Assembly: GCA_016718825.1 (NCBI GenBank)
Contig: JADKCL010000005.1
Coordinates: forward strand, 248,001 to 312,000
DNA length: 64,000 nucleotides
Direction: 5' to 3'
Source: Bacteroidota bacterium
Lineage (GTDB): Bacteria; Bacteroidota; Bacteroidia; J057; JADKCL01
Of this stretch, positions 11,701 through 18,518 are shown piece by piece (within the stretch, counting starts at the first letter, position 1; each line of letters starts with the position of its first letter). Both the position numbers and the translations under genes were made by a program. Below the pieces are notes generated by a model. That model had not been told where the DNA came from and searched no databases. It worked only from the letters and a program-made list of their open reading frames with translations.

Positions 11701-14267
11701 CAGATAACTGTACGGCGACAACGTCCCAAACCGCTGGATTGCCGAGTGGCGCGACCTTCCCTGTAGGTGTGACAACCAATACTTTCCGTGCAACGGATGG
11801 TTCGGGTAATTCTGCTACGTGCGCTTTCACGGTGACGGTAACCGATGCGGAACTCCCAACGATTAGCTGCCCTGCGAATATCAGTGTGAGCAACACGGTA
11901 GGCCAATGCTCGGCAACGGTGACCTACACCGCACCGGTCGGCACCGACAACTGCGCAGGCGCAACCACGACCCAGACAGCAGGATTGGCCAGTGGCTCCA
12001 GCTTCCCCGTGGGTGTGACGACCAATACCTTCCGCGCAACGGATGCCGCCAGTAACACTGCCACCTGTGCATTCACCGTGACGGTAAATGACGCCCAATT
12101 GCCTTCGATCACTTGCCCTGCGAATATCAGCGTAAGCAACACGGTAGGCCAATGCTCGGCAACGGTGACCTACACCGCACCGGTCGGCACAGATAACTGC
12201 GCAGGCGCAACCACGACCCAGACCGCAGGTTTGGCCAGTGGCTCCAGCTTCCCCGTGGGTGTGACGACCAATACCTTCCGCGCAACGGATGCCGCCAGTA
12301 ACACTGCCACCTGTGCATTCACAGTGACGGTAAATGACGCCCAATTGCCTTCGATCACTTGCCCTGCGAATATCAGCGTGAGCAACACCGTGGGTTCATG
12401 CGCTGCAACGGTAACCTACACCGCTCCGGTCGGAACGGACAATTGTGCAGGTGCAACGACGACACAGATTGCAGGTTTGGCCAGCGGTGCCTCCTTCCCG
12501 GTTGGTGTGACGACCAATACCTTCCGCGCAACGGATGCCGTCAGCAACTCCGCTACCTGTGCATTTACAGTGACCGTCAATGACACGGAACTACCAACGA
12601 TCACGTGTCCTCCGAATGCCAATACCATCAACGACGCAGGACTTTGCGGCGCAGTGTTTGTGTACACAACGCCTGCTGGTGTTGACAACTGTTCAGCAAC
12701 GACCGCACAGACTGCGGGCGGTGCCAGCGGTACAAGCTTTGCCGTCGGCGTGACCACCAATTCCTTTACGGCAACGGATGGTGCTGGCAATACAGCTACA
12801 TGTACATTCACGGTGACCGTGGCCGATGCTGAAACCCCAGTTTGGGCTGCTTGCCCTCCCAATGCGACGGTTTCGACAAGTCCCAACACTTGCGATGCGA
12901 TCGTTTCTTGGACGGCCCCGACAGCAACGGACAACTGTGCTGTAGTCAATGCCTCAGGTACGCAGACGCCAGGCAGTACATTTGCCTTGGGCGCCACAAC
13001 AGTTTCCTATACGGCAGATGACGCAGCCGGCAACGCTGCAACTTGCTCCTTTGTAATCACTGTGAATGACAGCATTGCACCGAATGCCAGCTGCCAGAAT
13101 GTGACAGTGAGTTTGGATGCGAATGGCAATGGCAGCACAACTGCTGTAGCAGTTGACAATGGCAGCACTGACAATTGTACGGTCGACACATTGGTCTTGA
13201 GCCAAACGGTGTTCACGTGTGCCAATGCAGGTGCAAATACCGTGACTTTGGTGGTGACTGACCTTTCAGGGAATACGAGTAGCTGTACAGCCGTCGTGAC
13301 AGTAGTCGCGCAGGCCGTCACTGCATCGGCGTCGGCAACTGTGAGCAACTGCGGATTTAATGTCTCCTGCGCCGGCGCAGCAGATGGTACTGCAACCGTA
13401 ACCGGCGGTGGCGGATGCCCAAGCTATACTTATCTCTGGAGCAATGGTCAAATCACGGCAACCGCAACAGGATTGGGTGCCGGAACCGCAACGGTTACCG
13501 TCACCGACGGCGCAGGTGGTACCGCAGTAGCAACTGTGACGCTCACTGAGCCGACACCTGTTGCTGCAACAGTGGTTTCAACCACAAATTCCTGCTTCGG
13601 CGCATCAACCGGTTCGGCAGATATCACCGCCGCAGGCGGCAACGATTGTTTGGGATATACCTTCCTTTGGAGCAATGGTGCAACGACCGAGGACTTGACA
13701 GGCGTGGCAGCAGGATCCTACACCGTCACCATCACGGATGCCAATGGTTGCACAGGAACGCAATCCGTGACGGTTGGTACATTTGCCGCATTGAATCCGA
13801 CATTTACGGCTTCGGGCAACGTCCTGACCTCAACCCAAACTTGGACCACCTACCAGTGGTTGCTGGGTGGTAGCAGCATCAGCGGAGCGACTGCAAATAC
13901 GCATACGGCCTTGACCAGCGGCGTCTATTCGCTGTCTGTCACGGATGCAAATGGCTGCTCGGCGGTGTCTGATACGATGACCGTGGTTGTGGTTGGAACG
14001 GTCGATCCGTCACTGAGCAACTACGGCTTGTCGATCTATCCAAATCCAGCCCGTGGCGAATTCAAACTGCGGACGGAGAATCCGATTGCGCAAAGCTTGA
14101 CCATCAGCATCTCTGATATGTATGGACATCGCTTGGTGCAGCAGAATTTGCCGAGCCTCGGACAAGAAGTGGCATTTGACATCTCAGCAATTGCTGCCGG
14201 AACCTATATGGTCGAGGTTGTCTCCAAGCAAGGACAACGCAGCTTGTTCAGGTTGGTCGTGCAATAA
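2751..14267 (+). CDS. giant T9SS-sorted surface protein: beta-helix, Ig-like, HYR and SprB repeats
   Basis: About 3838 residues. The start at 2751 is chosen because it gives a clean signal peptide (MRKIYLLLATIFFAGLAQA, then Gln); an in-frame ATG at 2733 adds six residues. Residues about 20-2285 are Asn/Thr/Gly-rich parallel beta-helix repeats in three blocks, each ending in a P-D-[IM]-G-A-D-E motif (about residues 937, 1606, 2280), giving a ~670-residue super-period. Then follow a choice-of-anchor D type domain (about 2285-2410), five Ig-like repeats of 91 residues (about 2417-2867), a linker, six HYR repeats of ~82 residues (about 2950-3440), two SprB-type repeats (about 3523-3680) and a type A T9SS sorting domain starting near SIYPNPARGEF (about 3755-3838). 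Many paired Cys in the Ig and HYR parts. Likely a cell-surface adhesin or matrix protein; the ligand is unknown. Confidence 0.9.
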   Translation: MRKIYLLLATIFFAGLAQAQLTGTKNIPGDYPDLNAAITDLNVQGVGAGGVIFNVLPGNAQTAPAGGYVIGGAGSNILITGTFPTSLANNVQINGNGNTVTASAALTVGSLTDAIFKLVGADYIGIQGFVMIENPLNTVNTPAASNTMTEWGIALLYVSTTDGSQNNAFASNSISLSRTYTNTWGIYSNTRHSATVPTTTADITNNTTAPNSGNRVYGNTISNVNMGIAFIGSGTAANQDSGNDVGGTSALTGNTITNWGGAAALSSYVSNSGVSYCILMNHQTTSNVSFNNITSATVSGTAATFRGIVQDFTTAAPIGTFTNTISSNQITLSSGFTSGTFQHIFTNTAAASIGATLNITNNALLNSAVSGVASSSVMVGIANTGAYGVLNITGNILRNWTSTATSGGLTGISNTGAIVTTNNITNNQIGNAIGGIITFSAATSGAVAGITSSGGANTCTTTIQGNDIRGIVHSVTGSSTHTYITSTGTPLNNTVANNTFTNLNVNTTGSATFINHGYSMPAAGSQTITNNAIVTAYNKAGAGGTVTCTTTGSSSPNGTTNTVTNNNFSNITVTGATGITGVNNSDGSGSSPSKNCTGNTFNNWTGGTSAILVINYAYIGGTTSNISNNTLTNLTGQSTITGIQIGSTFNGGNPLNVANNTITNLTSTGTGGAVVGITCSNTSPAVNINGNAISTLSSTAGAAVSGLVVSGATATNVFKNSICNLSGSNASSSVNGLLVSGGTLVNVFNNLIGDLRAPIANAANPVNGLNITGGTTVNASFNTVRIAATSAGLLFGSSAVSVSTTPTVTLRNNIFVNLGTANGAAFTAAHRRSTTTLTSYGATSNNNLFFAGTPGATNVIYFDGTNNDQTLAAYKLRVSARDNGSVTENPPFLSTTCGNSNFLHIDPSIATQVESGGSPVAGITDDFDGNTRNVSTPDIGADEGAFLLSDVSGPTISYTLFSNAACLTDRTLAPVTITDASLVDITAGTRPRLYYKKAGNANTFVDNTSGTDGWKFVEATGAGSSPFSFTTNYSLLFGGAPVVGDVIQYFVVAQDQNGIPNIGINSGTFAVAPTSVALTAGAFPLTGVINSYTLINGLAGTVNVGPLETITTLTSAGGLFSQINTNGMSGNLLVNITGNIITEDGSNALNAINYNGCAAGPYTLTIKPTGPFVISGTNTGALIRLNGADFVTIDGSIGNTANTVCPPSAATRDLGIVNNNTSTSSAVVWLQNNGVDGATNNVIKNCNIAGNAPGTTLFGIGSGSSTISTTSLGNGNNNNAFVNNAIGNLQYGIYSQGASAGAKNTGNIISQNAMITPAPNNVSKGGILVGFENNITITGNSISEIAQASSPDVFGISMGFIATQSTTTSAGNEVTNATVTHNVIGSVINSGTFSAAGISLASATSGTTLIANNMISGVSANGTSGDFAAGILLGGGSATVNVLHNTVSMQGTITGATAASQVSACLAITAATAPTNLTIRNNIFSNTQVGNTSATVRLVSIGYQFSGPFTSVASNYNDLFSAGAGPGNYFVGTTAGLAAGTTAATLANWQTATSGDANAVNIAPVFAGLNNLRLPSASNAALNDLGTPAPAVTTDIDCATRSLTTPDMGADEFSVDAPIIVYTPLTLSCSTGDRTFTATITDVEGVPTAGILQPRVYFRKNAGGYVSTQGVLSSGNATNGTWTFTISAAAMGGLTGGDVISYFVIAQDIVAIPNVSGNPGTGLVATDVNTVTTPPTTPNTTTVGLTLNGTYTVGVTGAFPTLTAAVNAYNTACLTGPVVFSLIDATYSVSETFPITVNQNASASAINTLTIRPAAATTSTVTGSATTALIKVLGNYVTVDGSNSGTNSRDLTISNTSVTNPSVFWFGSIGTTPIINSTLKNCILINGAQTNTAVVVSDGVTSGTAGYFNNITIQNNNVQKAFIGIYAITAVVPGNGAGTLITQNDLNTAGANSIRLVGIYAQGVDGITISNNNIGNIVNTADAANINAIFIATGTSNANITGNTITTMSGTLAMPVGVRYVAGVAAANTNISNNTISALTSSYGGSGPASGIQIAGASGGITIDRNNVSNIKSTNTVGWGSNGIQLSSTLTAANIKVHNNFVSDVASYGYSISAGENDNGYGIVVTAGGGYNIFHNTVNMTTSQTVNGLPAAFNVTSGVVTAASIDLRNNIFVNNQTVGTDRFAIYGGAANTVFSNINYNNYFTTGPNLGFIGSARANLADIQAGFGGNLNSLSIAPVFVGAPDLHLPLLSNVALDNLGTPILTVPTDIDTDVRSASTPDIGADEFGVPAPAEINILGNAITIVDGDITPSLGDHTDFGNIFACTGTIARTFTIQNQGTSTLNISGVAVTGTNAADFTVTTAPPATVIGNSSATFVVTFNPSAAGLRTATVTLNSDDADEAAYDFSIQGTGDPDVLPTISISANPGSTICAGTSVTFTAVITNGGTTPAYQWKLNGGAVGTNSATYTNAALSNGDLVTCELTSNATCANPVMVVSNTVTMTVDPIVTPIIIISASPSNVICAGSSVTFTAVPTNGGTTPAYQWQKNGLPVGTNSTTYTDAALVNGDLITCILTTNAPCPTVPTATSNTITMTVNPVVTPSVTISANPGTTICAGTNVTFTAVPVNGGTTPAYQWKKNGSNVGTNSATYTDNGLLNGDLITVELTSNAVCPVPSTVTSNTLTMVVNPNLTPSVTISANPGISICAGTNVTFTAVPVNGGSTPTYQWLKNGSPVGTNASTYSDAGLLNGDVITCELTSSETCAAPVLATSNALTITVVTNTTPTVSIVASPGSTICPGSSASFTATATNAGLTPSYQWLLNGGNVGTNSSTYTNATLITGDIVTCEVTSSDPCALPILATSNAITMTVADLVDPTAVCQTVVVNLNAGGTGTTTAAAVNNGSSDNCTSVGSLALSLNTTNFNCAQLGSNTVVLTVTDGAGRTGTCSATVNVIDPILPAISCPANISNSSSLGICGAISSYTSPVGTDNCTATTSQTAGLPSGATFPVGVTTNTFRATDGSGNSATCAFTVTVTDAELPTISCPANISVSNTVGQCSATVTYTAPVGTDNCAGATTTQTAGLASGSSFPVGVTTNTFRATDAASNTATCAFTVTVNDAQLPSITCPANISVSNTVGQCSATVTYTAPVGTDNCAGATTTQTAGLASGSSFPVGVTTNTFRATDAASNTATCAFTVTVNDAQLPSITCPANISVSNTVGSCAATVTYTAPVGTDNCAGATTTQIAGLASGASFPVGVTTNTFRATDAVSNSATCAFTVTVNDTELPTITCPPNANTINDAGLCGAVFVYTTPAGVDNCSATTAQTAGGASGTSFAVGVTTNSFTATDGAGNTATCTFTVTVADAETPVWAACPPNATVSTSPNTCDAIVSWTAPTATDNCAVVNASGTQTPGSTFALGATTVSYTADDAAGNAATCSFVITVNDSIAPNASCQNVTVSLDANGNGSTTAVAVDNGSTDNCTVDTLVLSQTVFTCANAGANTVTLVVTDLSGNTSSCTAVVTVVAQAVTASASATVSNCGFNVSCAGAADGTATVTGGGGCPSYTYLWSNGQITATATGLGAGTATVTVTDGAGGTAVATVTLTEPTPVAATVVSTTNSCFGASTGSADITAAGGNDCLGYTFLWSNGATTEDLTGVAAGSYTVTITDANGCTGTQSVTVGTFAALNPTFTASGNVLTSTQTWTTYQWLLGGSSISGATANTHTALTSGVYSLSVTDANGCSAVSDTMTVVVVGTVDPSLSNYGLSIYPNPARGEFKLRTENPIAQSLTISISDMYGHRLVQQNLPSLGQEVAFDISAIAAGTYMVEVVSKQGQRSLFRLVVQ
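9999..11363 (+). repeat. five tandem Ig-like coding repeats, period 273 bases
   Basis: Units begin near 10000, 10273, 10546, 10819 and 11092, each encoding 91 residues of the form [PT]-x-[VI]-[ST]-I-x-A-x-P-G-x-x-I-C-A-G followed by YQW-K-N-G and G-T-N-S-x-T-Y. Each unit has two conserved Cys. Copies have diverged clearly at the DNA level. Confidence 0.85.
11845..12582 (+). repeat. three near-identical tandem HYR coding repeats, period 246 bases
   Basis: Units 11845-12090, 12091-12336 and 12337-12582 each encode 82 residues beginning D-[AT]-x-L-P-x-I-[ST]-C-P-A-N-I-S. By hand alignment the first two differ at only about seven positions over some 219 bases; the third is more diverged. Flanking HYR units (11603-11844, 12583-13068) are clearly older. 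This points to recent duplication or gene conversion inside the gene. Confidence 0.85.
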
Positions 14268-14285
14268 GCAAGGTTGACAGAAAGA

Positions 14286-14334
14286 AAAACCGCTGGGCCG
14301 ATCATCGAGATGGGCTCAGCGGTTTTCACTTTTT
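14286..14334 (+). terminator. intrinsic terminator after the giant surface-protein gene
   Basis: Inverted repeat AAACCGCTGGGCC / GGGCTCAGCGGTTT with a ~12-base loop, followed by T-rich sequence, 19 bases after the stop codon. It lies between two convergent genes and is A/T-flanked on both sides, so it could also stop the minus-strand ruvA transcript. Confidence 0.8.
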
Positions 14335-14438
14335 AGATATTCATCCAATCTTGGTGGACCTCCATTCGCAAGAAAGTCAAGCAGAGGTTGGCCGAAAATG
14401 ATTCGACAAGGAGAACTCGGAAATGTACTGGCTTTGGA

Positions 14439-15017
14439 TTAGCCCTTCAAAGCATCTTTGATCACCTTCTCGATCGTTGGTGTCTCTGCACCAGCGGCTT
14501 TCAAAATGGCATCCACGCGGGTTTCCATGGCTGCTTTGGGCATTCCCAGGCTCACCAATGCGGAAATGGCATCCTCACGAAGCTTATTGGCAGGATTGGC
14601 GGCACTTGCGGCACCGTCCATCACCAGTTTGCCTTTGAGTTCGAGGATAATGCGCGAGGCTGTCTTGGCGCCGATGCCTTTGACTTGCTTCAGGCGGTTG
14701 AGATTCTCCGTCTCGATCACCTGAAACAATTCCTTCGGATCAATGCTGGAAAGGATGGTCATGGCGGTATTGCCCCCGACGCCTTGGATGCTGATCAATT
14801 GAATGAACAAGCCTTTTTCCTTGAGGTCGGAGAATGCATACAATTCGTGGGCATCTTCCTTGATAACCTGATGCGTATGCAATTTGACCGCCTCCGCATT
14901 CCCGATCTTGGAATAGGTATTCAACGAGATTCGAGCTTGATAGCCGACCCCACCACATTCGATGACGACAAAGGCCGGATCTTTGTGTGCCAGTTTGCCA
15001 TTCAGGAATACGATCAT
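14439..15017 (-). CDS. ruvA: Holliday junction branch migration protein RuvA
   Basis: 192 residues. Binds four-way DNA junctions as a tetramer and loads the RuvB motor during recombinational repair. The N-terminal OB fold begins MIVFLNGKL; two helix-hairpin-helix motifs follow (ISIQGVGGNTA near residue 77 and VKGIGAKTASRI near residue 113), then the C-terminal RuvB-binding three-helix domain. The start at 15017 is chosen by homology; the open frame upstream is a shadow of the malic enzyme gene. The ATG overlaps the malic enzyme stop by four bases (ATGA), so the two are likely translationally coupled. In many Bacteroidota, to my knowledge, malic enzyme-ruvA is followed by sprA (T9SS translocon); here it is not. 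Confidence 0.96.
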   Translation of the reverse strand: MIVFLNGKLAHKDPAFVVIECGGVGYQARISLNTYSKIGNAEAVKLHTHQVIKEDAHELYAFSDLKEKGLFIQLISIQGVGGNTAMTILSSIDPKELFQVIETENLNRLKQVKGIGAKTASRIILELKGKLVMDGAASAANPANKLREDAISALVSLGMPKAAMETRVDAILKAAGAETPTIEKVIKDALKG

Positions 15018-17281
15018 TTCATGCCTCCCTTCCGCTGTGCATCGACGACTGCGATGGCTGCAATGTTGACGATCTCTGTCACCGAACTGCCCAATTGCAG
15101 AATGTGAACAGGCTTTTTCATTCCCAAGAGGATTGGGCCGATCAATTCGAATTCGCCCAGCTCGTCCATGAGTTTGTAGGCGATGTTTCCACTCATGAGG
15201 TCGGGGAAAATAAACGTATTGGCGCCGCCGGATTTGGCGAGCACGCTGAAACTGTAATTTTCTTCCAAAATGTCTGGACGCACTGCCACGTTGGCTTGGA
15301 CATCCCCGTCGAGAATCCAATCCGGGTGTTTTTCACGCAGAATCTTCGTGGCCTCAATGACTACACTTGTGGTTTCGTCGATGTTGCTCCCAAAGTTGGA
15401 ATAGGAGATCAGCGCGATCCGCGGGATGTGATTGAAGAACCGCACGGCACCCTCGACCATTTCGGCAATTGCCACGAGGTCCTTGGCAGTTGGCTTTTTA
15501 TTGATGGTGGTATCGGCAAAGAAAAACGGTCCGCGGTTGGTTTTGATGATGTGCATGCCAGCAAGGATGCCATCACCCGCCGGACGCCCAATTGCCTGCA
15601 AAGCAGGCTTGATGCTCGTCGGATAAGTTTTGGTCAAGCCCGATACAAATGCATCCGCATCACCGGTTTCGACCATCATTGCCCCGTAGTAGTTGCGTTC
15701 CCGCATCAATTTGGAGGCGTCATGAAGCGTTAATCCTTTGCGCTTGCGTTTTTCATGGAAAAGCTTGCCATAATGATCGCGCTTTTCATCCTCGTGCCAA
15801 GGATCGATGACCACGATGCCGGAAAGATCCAGATTGTTTTCATCGATAATCGCCTGAATCTTGTTTTTGTTGCCCAGCAAAATCGGAATGGCAATGCCCT
15901 CATCGTGCAGGATTTGGGCGGCTTTCAGGATTTTGTAGGTGTCGGCTTCGGCAAATACAACGCGTTTGGGCTGTTTTTGAGCCTTGGCAATGATCGACTT
16001 GGAAAGACTTTCATAGATGCCGACACGTTTTTCGAGCTGTACTTTGTAGGCTTCGAAGTCGGCGATGGGTTTTCTGGCGACGCCGCTCTCCATCGCTGCG
16101 CGTGCCACCGCGCTTGATACCCAAGTGATCAGGCGTGGGTCAAGTGGTTTGGGAATCAAATAGGTACGTCCAAAGCTGATATTTTTTTCCGCGTAGGCCT
16201 CGATCACAATTTCCGGTACGGACTCATGAGCAAGTTCGGCAATCGCCCGCGCGGAGGCAATTTTCATCGGTGTGTTGATCGTCGTGGCGCGTACATCGAG
16301 GGCCCCACGAAAGATATAAGGAAAGCCCAGCGCGTTGTTGACCTGATTGGGATAGTCGCTGCGTCCGGTTGCCATGACCGCATCTGGCCTTACGGCCATT
16401 GCATCTTCATAGGTGATTTCCGGGTCAGGATTTGCCAACGCAAACACGATAGGATTGGGTGCCATTACGCTCACCATTTCCTTGCTCACCAATCCGCCTG
16501 CCGCCAAACCAATCATGACATCGGCATCTTTAAATGCCTCCAGCAGAGTCATTTGTGCCGAATGCGCATATTTGGCCTGGTAGGGGTTGACGTCGATTCG
16601 ATCTTTGTGGATGTGTCCGTCCCGGTCAAAAACCTGTATGTTCTCGACCTTGGCACCGAGCTCGATGTAAAGATTCAAGCAGGCGAGGGCAGCTGCACCA
16701 GCACCGATCACGACAAATTTGACTTCATCAATTTTCTTTTCGACGACGACCAATGCATTGATCAATGCGGCCGAAGAGATGATTGCTGTACCATGCTGAT
16801 CGTCGTGCATCACCGGGATGTTCATCTCGGCGACAAGTCGCTGCTCGATTTCAAACGCTTCGGGTGCCTTGACATCCTCCATGTTGATGGCACCAAAAGT
16901 CGGCTCGAGCGCCTTGGCGACGGCGACAAATTCCTCCACGGTATTGGCATTGATTTCGATGTCAAACACATCGATACCTGCAAATTTTTTGAAAAGCACT
17001 GCCTTGCCTTCCATCACCGGCTTGGAGGCCTCAGGACCGATATTGCCGAGACCCAGGACCGCAGTCCCATTGGTAAGGACGGCGACAAGGTTGTCTTTTG
17101 CTGTGTACTCGTAAACTTTGTCCTTGTCGGCGGCGATTTCGAGGCAGGGATAGGCGACGCCCGGGCTATAGGCCAATGAAAGATCGCGCTGTGTGGAAAC
17201 CGGTTTGGTTGAGGTGACCTCGATTTTGCCTTTGGGTTCCCTGCGATGGTATTCGAGCGCGTCTTCTTTGCGATTCTTCAT
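15014..17281 (-). CDS. maeB: NADP-dependent malic enzyme with phosphotransacetylase-like domain
   Basis: 755 residues. Oxidative decarboxylation of malate to pyruvate with NADP, supplying NADPH and pyruvate. Residues 1 to ~180 form the malic N-terminal domain (SLAYSPGVAYPCLEI, the catalytic region around MEDVKAPEAFEIE and HDDQHGTA), ~190-420 the NAD(P)-binding Rossmann domain (VIGAGAAALA), and ~430-755 a phosphate acetyl/butyryltransferase-like domain that in the MaeB type is regulatory rather than catalytic. The total length matches MaeB. The start at 17281 (MKNRKEDAL) is preferred over the longer open frame because the family begins there and a good promoter lies just upstream. First gene of a two-gene unit with ruvA. 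Confidence 0.95.
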   Translation of the reverse strand: MKNRKEDALEYHRREPKGKIEVTSTKPVSTQRDLSLAYSPGVAYPCLEIAADKDKVYEYTAKDNLVAVLTNGTAVLGLGNIGPEASKPVMEGKAVLFKKFAGIDVFDIEINANTVEEFVAVAKALEPTFGAINMEDVKAPEAFEIEQRLVAEMNIPVMHDDQHGTAIISSAALINALVVVEKKIDEVKFVVIGAGAAALACLNLYIELGAKVENIQVFDRDGHIHKDRIDVNPYQAKYAHSAQMTLLEAFKDADVMIGLAAGGLVSKEMVSVMAPNPIVFALANPDPEITYEDAMAVRPDAVMATGRSDYPNQVNNALGFPYIFRGALDVRATTINTPMKIASARAIAELAHESVPEIVIEAYAEKNISFGRTYLIPKPLDPRLITWVSSAVARAAMESGVARKPIADFEAYKVQLEKRVGIYESLSKSIIAKAQKQPKRVVFAEADTYKILKAAQILHDEGIAIPILLGNKNKIQAIIDENNLDLSGIVVIDPWHEDEKRDHYGKLFHEKRKRKGLTLHDASKLMRERNYYGAMMVETGDADAFVSGLTKTYPTSIKPALQAIGRPAGDGILAGMHIIKTNRGPFFFADTTINKKPTAKDLVAIAEMVEGAVRFFNHIPRIALISYSNFGSNIDETTSVVIEATKILREKHPDWILDGDVQANVAVRPDILEENYSFSVLAKSGGANTFIFPDLMSGNIAYKLMDELGEFELIGPILLGMKKPVHILQLGSSVTEIVNIAAIAVVDAQRKGGMK

Positions 17282-17305
17282 AATCCTGATTTCCAAATGA
17301 GCCTG

Positions 17306-17336
17306 CAAAGTTAGACGGGTCTCGCCCTCTTGCAAG
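17306..17336 (-). promoter_or_regulatory. Bacteroidota-type promoter for maeB-ruvA
   Basis: On the minus strand a -7 box TAACTTTG (17306-17313) matches TAnnTTTG exactly, 19 bases downstream of CTTG (17333-17336), a one-mismatch -33 TTTG box. It sits about 25 bases ahead of the chosen malic enzyme ATG. Confidence 0.6.
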
Positions 17337-17444
17337 ATGGGTTTTCCCCACGGCCAAATTTAGCGCAAATGGATGGACTTGCTGGAATTGGAATTGCCCT
17401 TGAAAGCCAAAATTATCGATTGAAGGAAGAAAAGGAGTACGGAT

Positions 17445-18488
17445 TCAGTCCGTATAGGCACGTTCGGCCTTCATCTCTCCGCGGATGTTGCGTACGAGCA
17501 GACGCTTGACTGTTTCAAGGTCATCGTATTTGCCGAATAGATACATCATTTTGGTCAACGCTGCTTCGAATGTCAGGTCAGCCCCAGGCAAAACCCCCGC
17601 CGACAATAACATTGCACTTGTTTCGTACCTGCCCATTTCAACCGATCCGCCCATGCATTGCGTGATGTTCAGGATGATTTTGCCTTGGTCAATGCTGCGT
17701 TTGATGCTTTCAATGAATGCCTTATCGGTCGGCAAATTGCCCGCACCGTAGCTTTGTACGATCACACCACGGTGGTTGGGATGCGACAGCACGGCATCCA
17801 GGGTTTCAGCGGTCATTCCCGGAAAGAATCGTGCGTGCGCCACACGTGTATCGAGTTTGGGCTGCACTTTGAACACCTTGTCCTGCCAAGCATCCACGGG
17901 TGTTGGATGCCGGAAATAAAGGTGTACCCCAGCCTCAACCAAGGGAGGGAAATTCAACGAATTAAATGCGGAGAATACGTCGGCATGCACCTTTTGCGTG
18001 CGGTTGGCACGGTAGAGTTTGTATTCAAAATAGATTCCAACCTCGCGGATCGGGCAATCGGGATGGGAGGCGATTTGAAGGGCCGTGACTAAATTTTCCT
18101 TGGCGTCGGTACGGATTTCATTAATCGGAAGCTGTGCCCCCGTCATGATTACCGGTTTGCCCAAGCCTTCCAACATGAAGGAGAGCGCCGACCCGGTATA
18201 CGCCATCGTGTCTGAGCCATGCAAGACCACAAAACCATCGTATTTGTCGTAGTTGACGCCAATGGTGTTGGCGATCTTGATCCAAATCGGAGGTCCGATA
18301 TTGGATGAATCGAGCGGCGGGTCAAAATTTTCGAATTCGACCGAGCAACCTAGTTTGTCCAACTCCGGAAATTCGGATTTGATCAGGTTGAAGTCAAAGG
18401 GGATATAGGAACCATCTTGCTCACGCTTGATCATTCCAATAGTACCACCCGTGTAAATGATCAGAACGTTCTTGCGCTGGTTGGCCAT
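17445..18488 (-). CDS. ansA: type I (cytoplasmic) L-asparaginase
   Basis: 347 residues, the usual length for the class. Hydrolyses L-asparagine to aspartate and ammonia. The first catalytic Thr is in YTGGTIGMI near residue 13-19, and the second catalytic triad region is LHGSDTMAYTGSAL near residue 89. The substrate-binding segment MTGAQLPI follows. No signal peptide, consistent with a cytoplasmic enzyme. The gene lies 30 bases downstream of an outer-membrane barrel gene on the same strand and probably shares its promoter; no functional link between the two is obvious. Confidence 0.94.
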   Translation of the reverse strand: MANQRKNVLIIYTGGTIGMIKREQDGSYIPFDFNLIKSEFPELDKLGCSVEFENFDPPLDSSNIGPPIWIKIANTIGVNYDKYDGFVVLHGSDTMAYTGSALSFMLEGLGKPVIMTGAQLPINEIRTDAKENLVTALQIASHPDCPIREVGIYFEYKLYRANRTQKVHADVFSAFNSLNFPPLVEAGVHLYFRHPTPVDAWQDKVFKVQPKLDTRVAHARFFPGMTAETLDAVLSHPNHRGVIVQSYGAGNLPTDKAFIESIKRSIDQGKIILNITQCMGGSVEMGRYETSAMLLSAGVLPGADLTFEAALTKMMYLFGKYDDLETVKRLLVRNIRGEMKAERAYTD

Positions 18489-18518
18489 TTACCTAGAGTG
18501 CCGCAGATGCAGGCAAAA

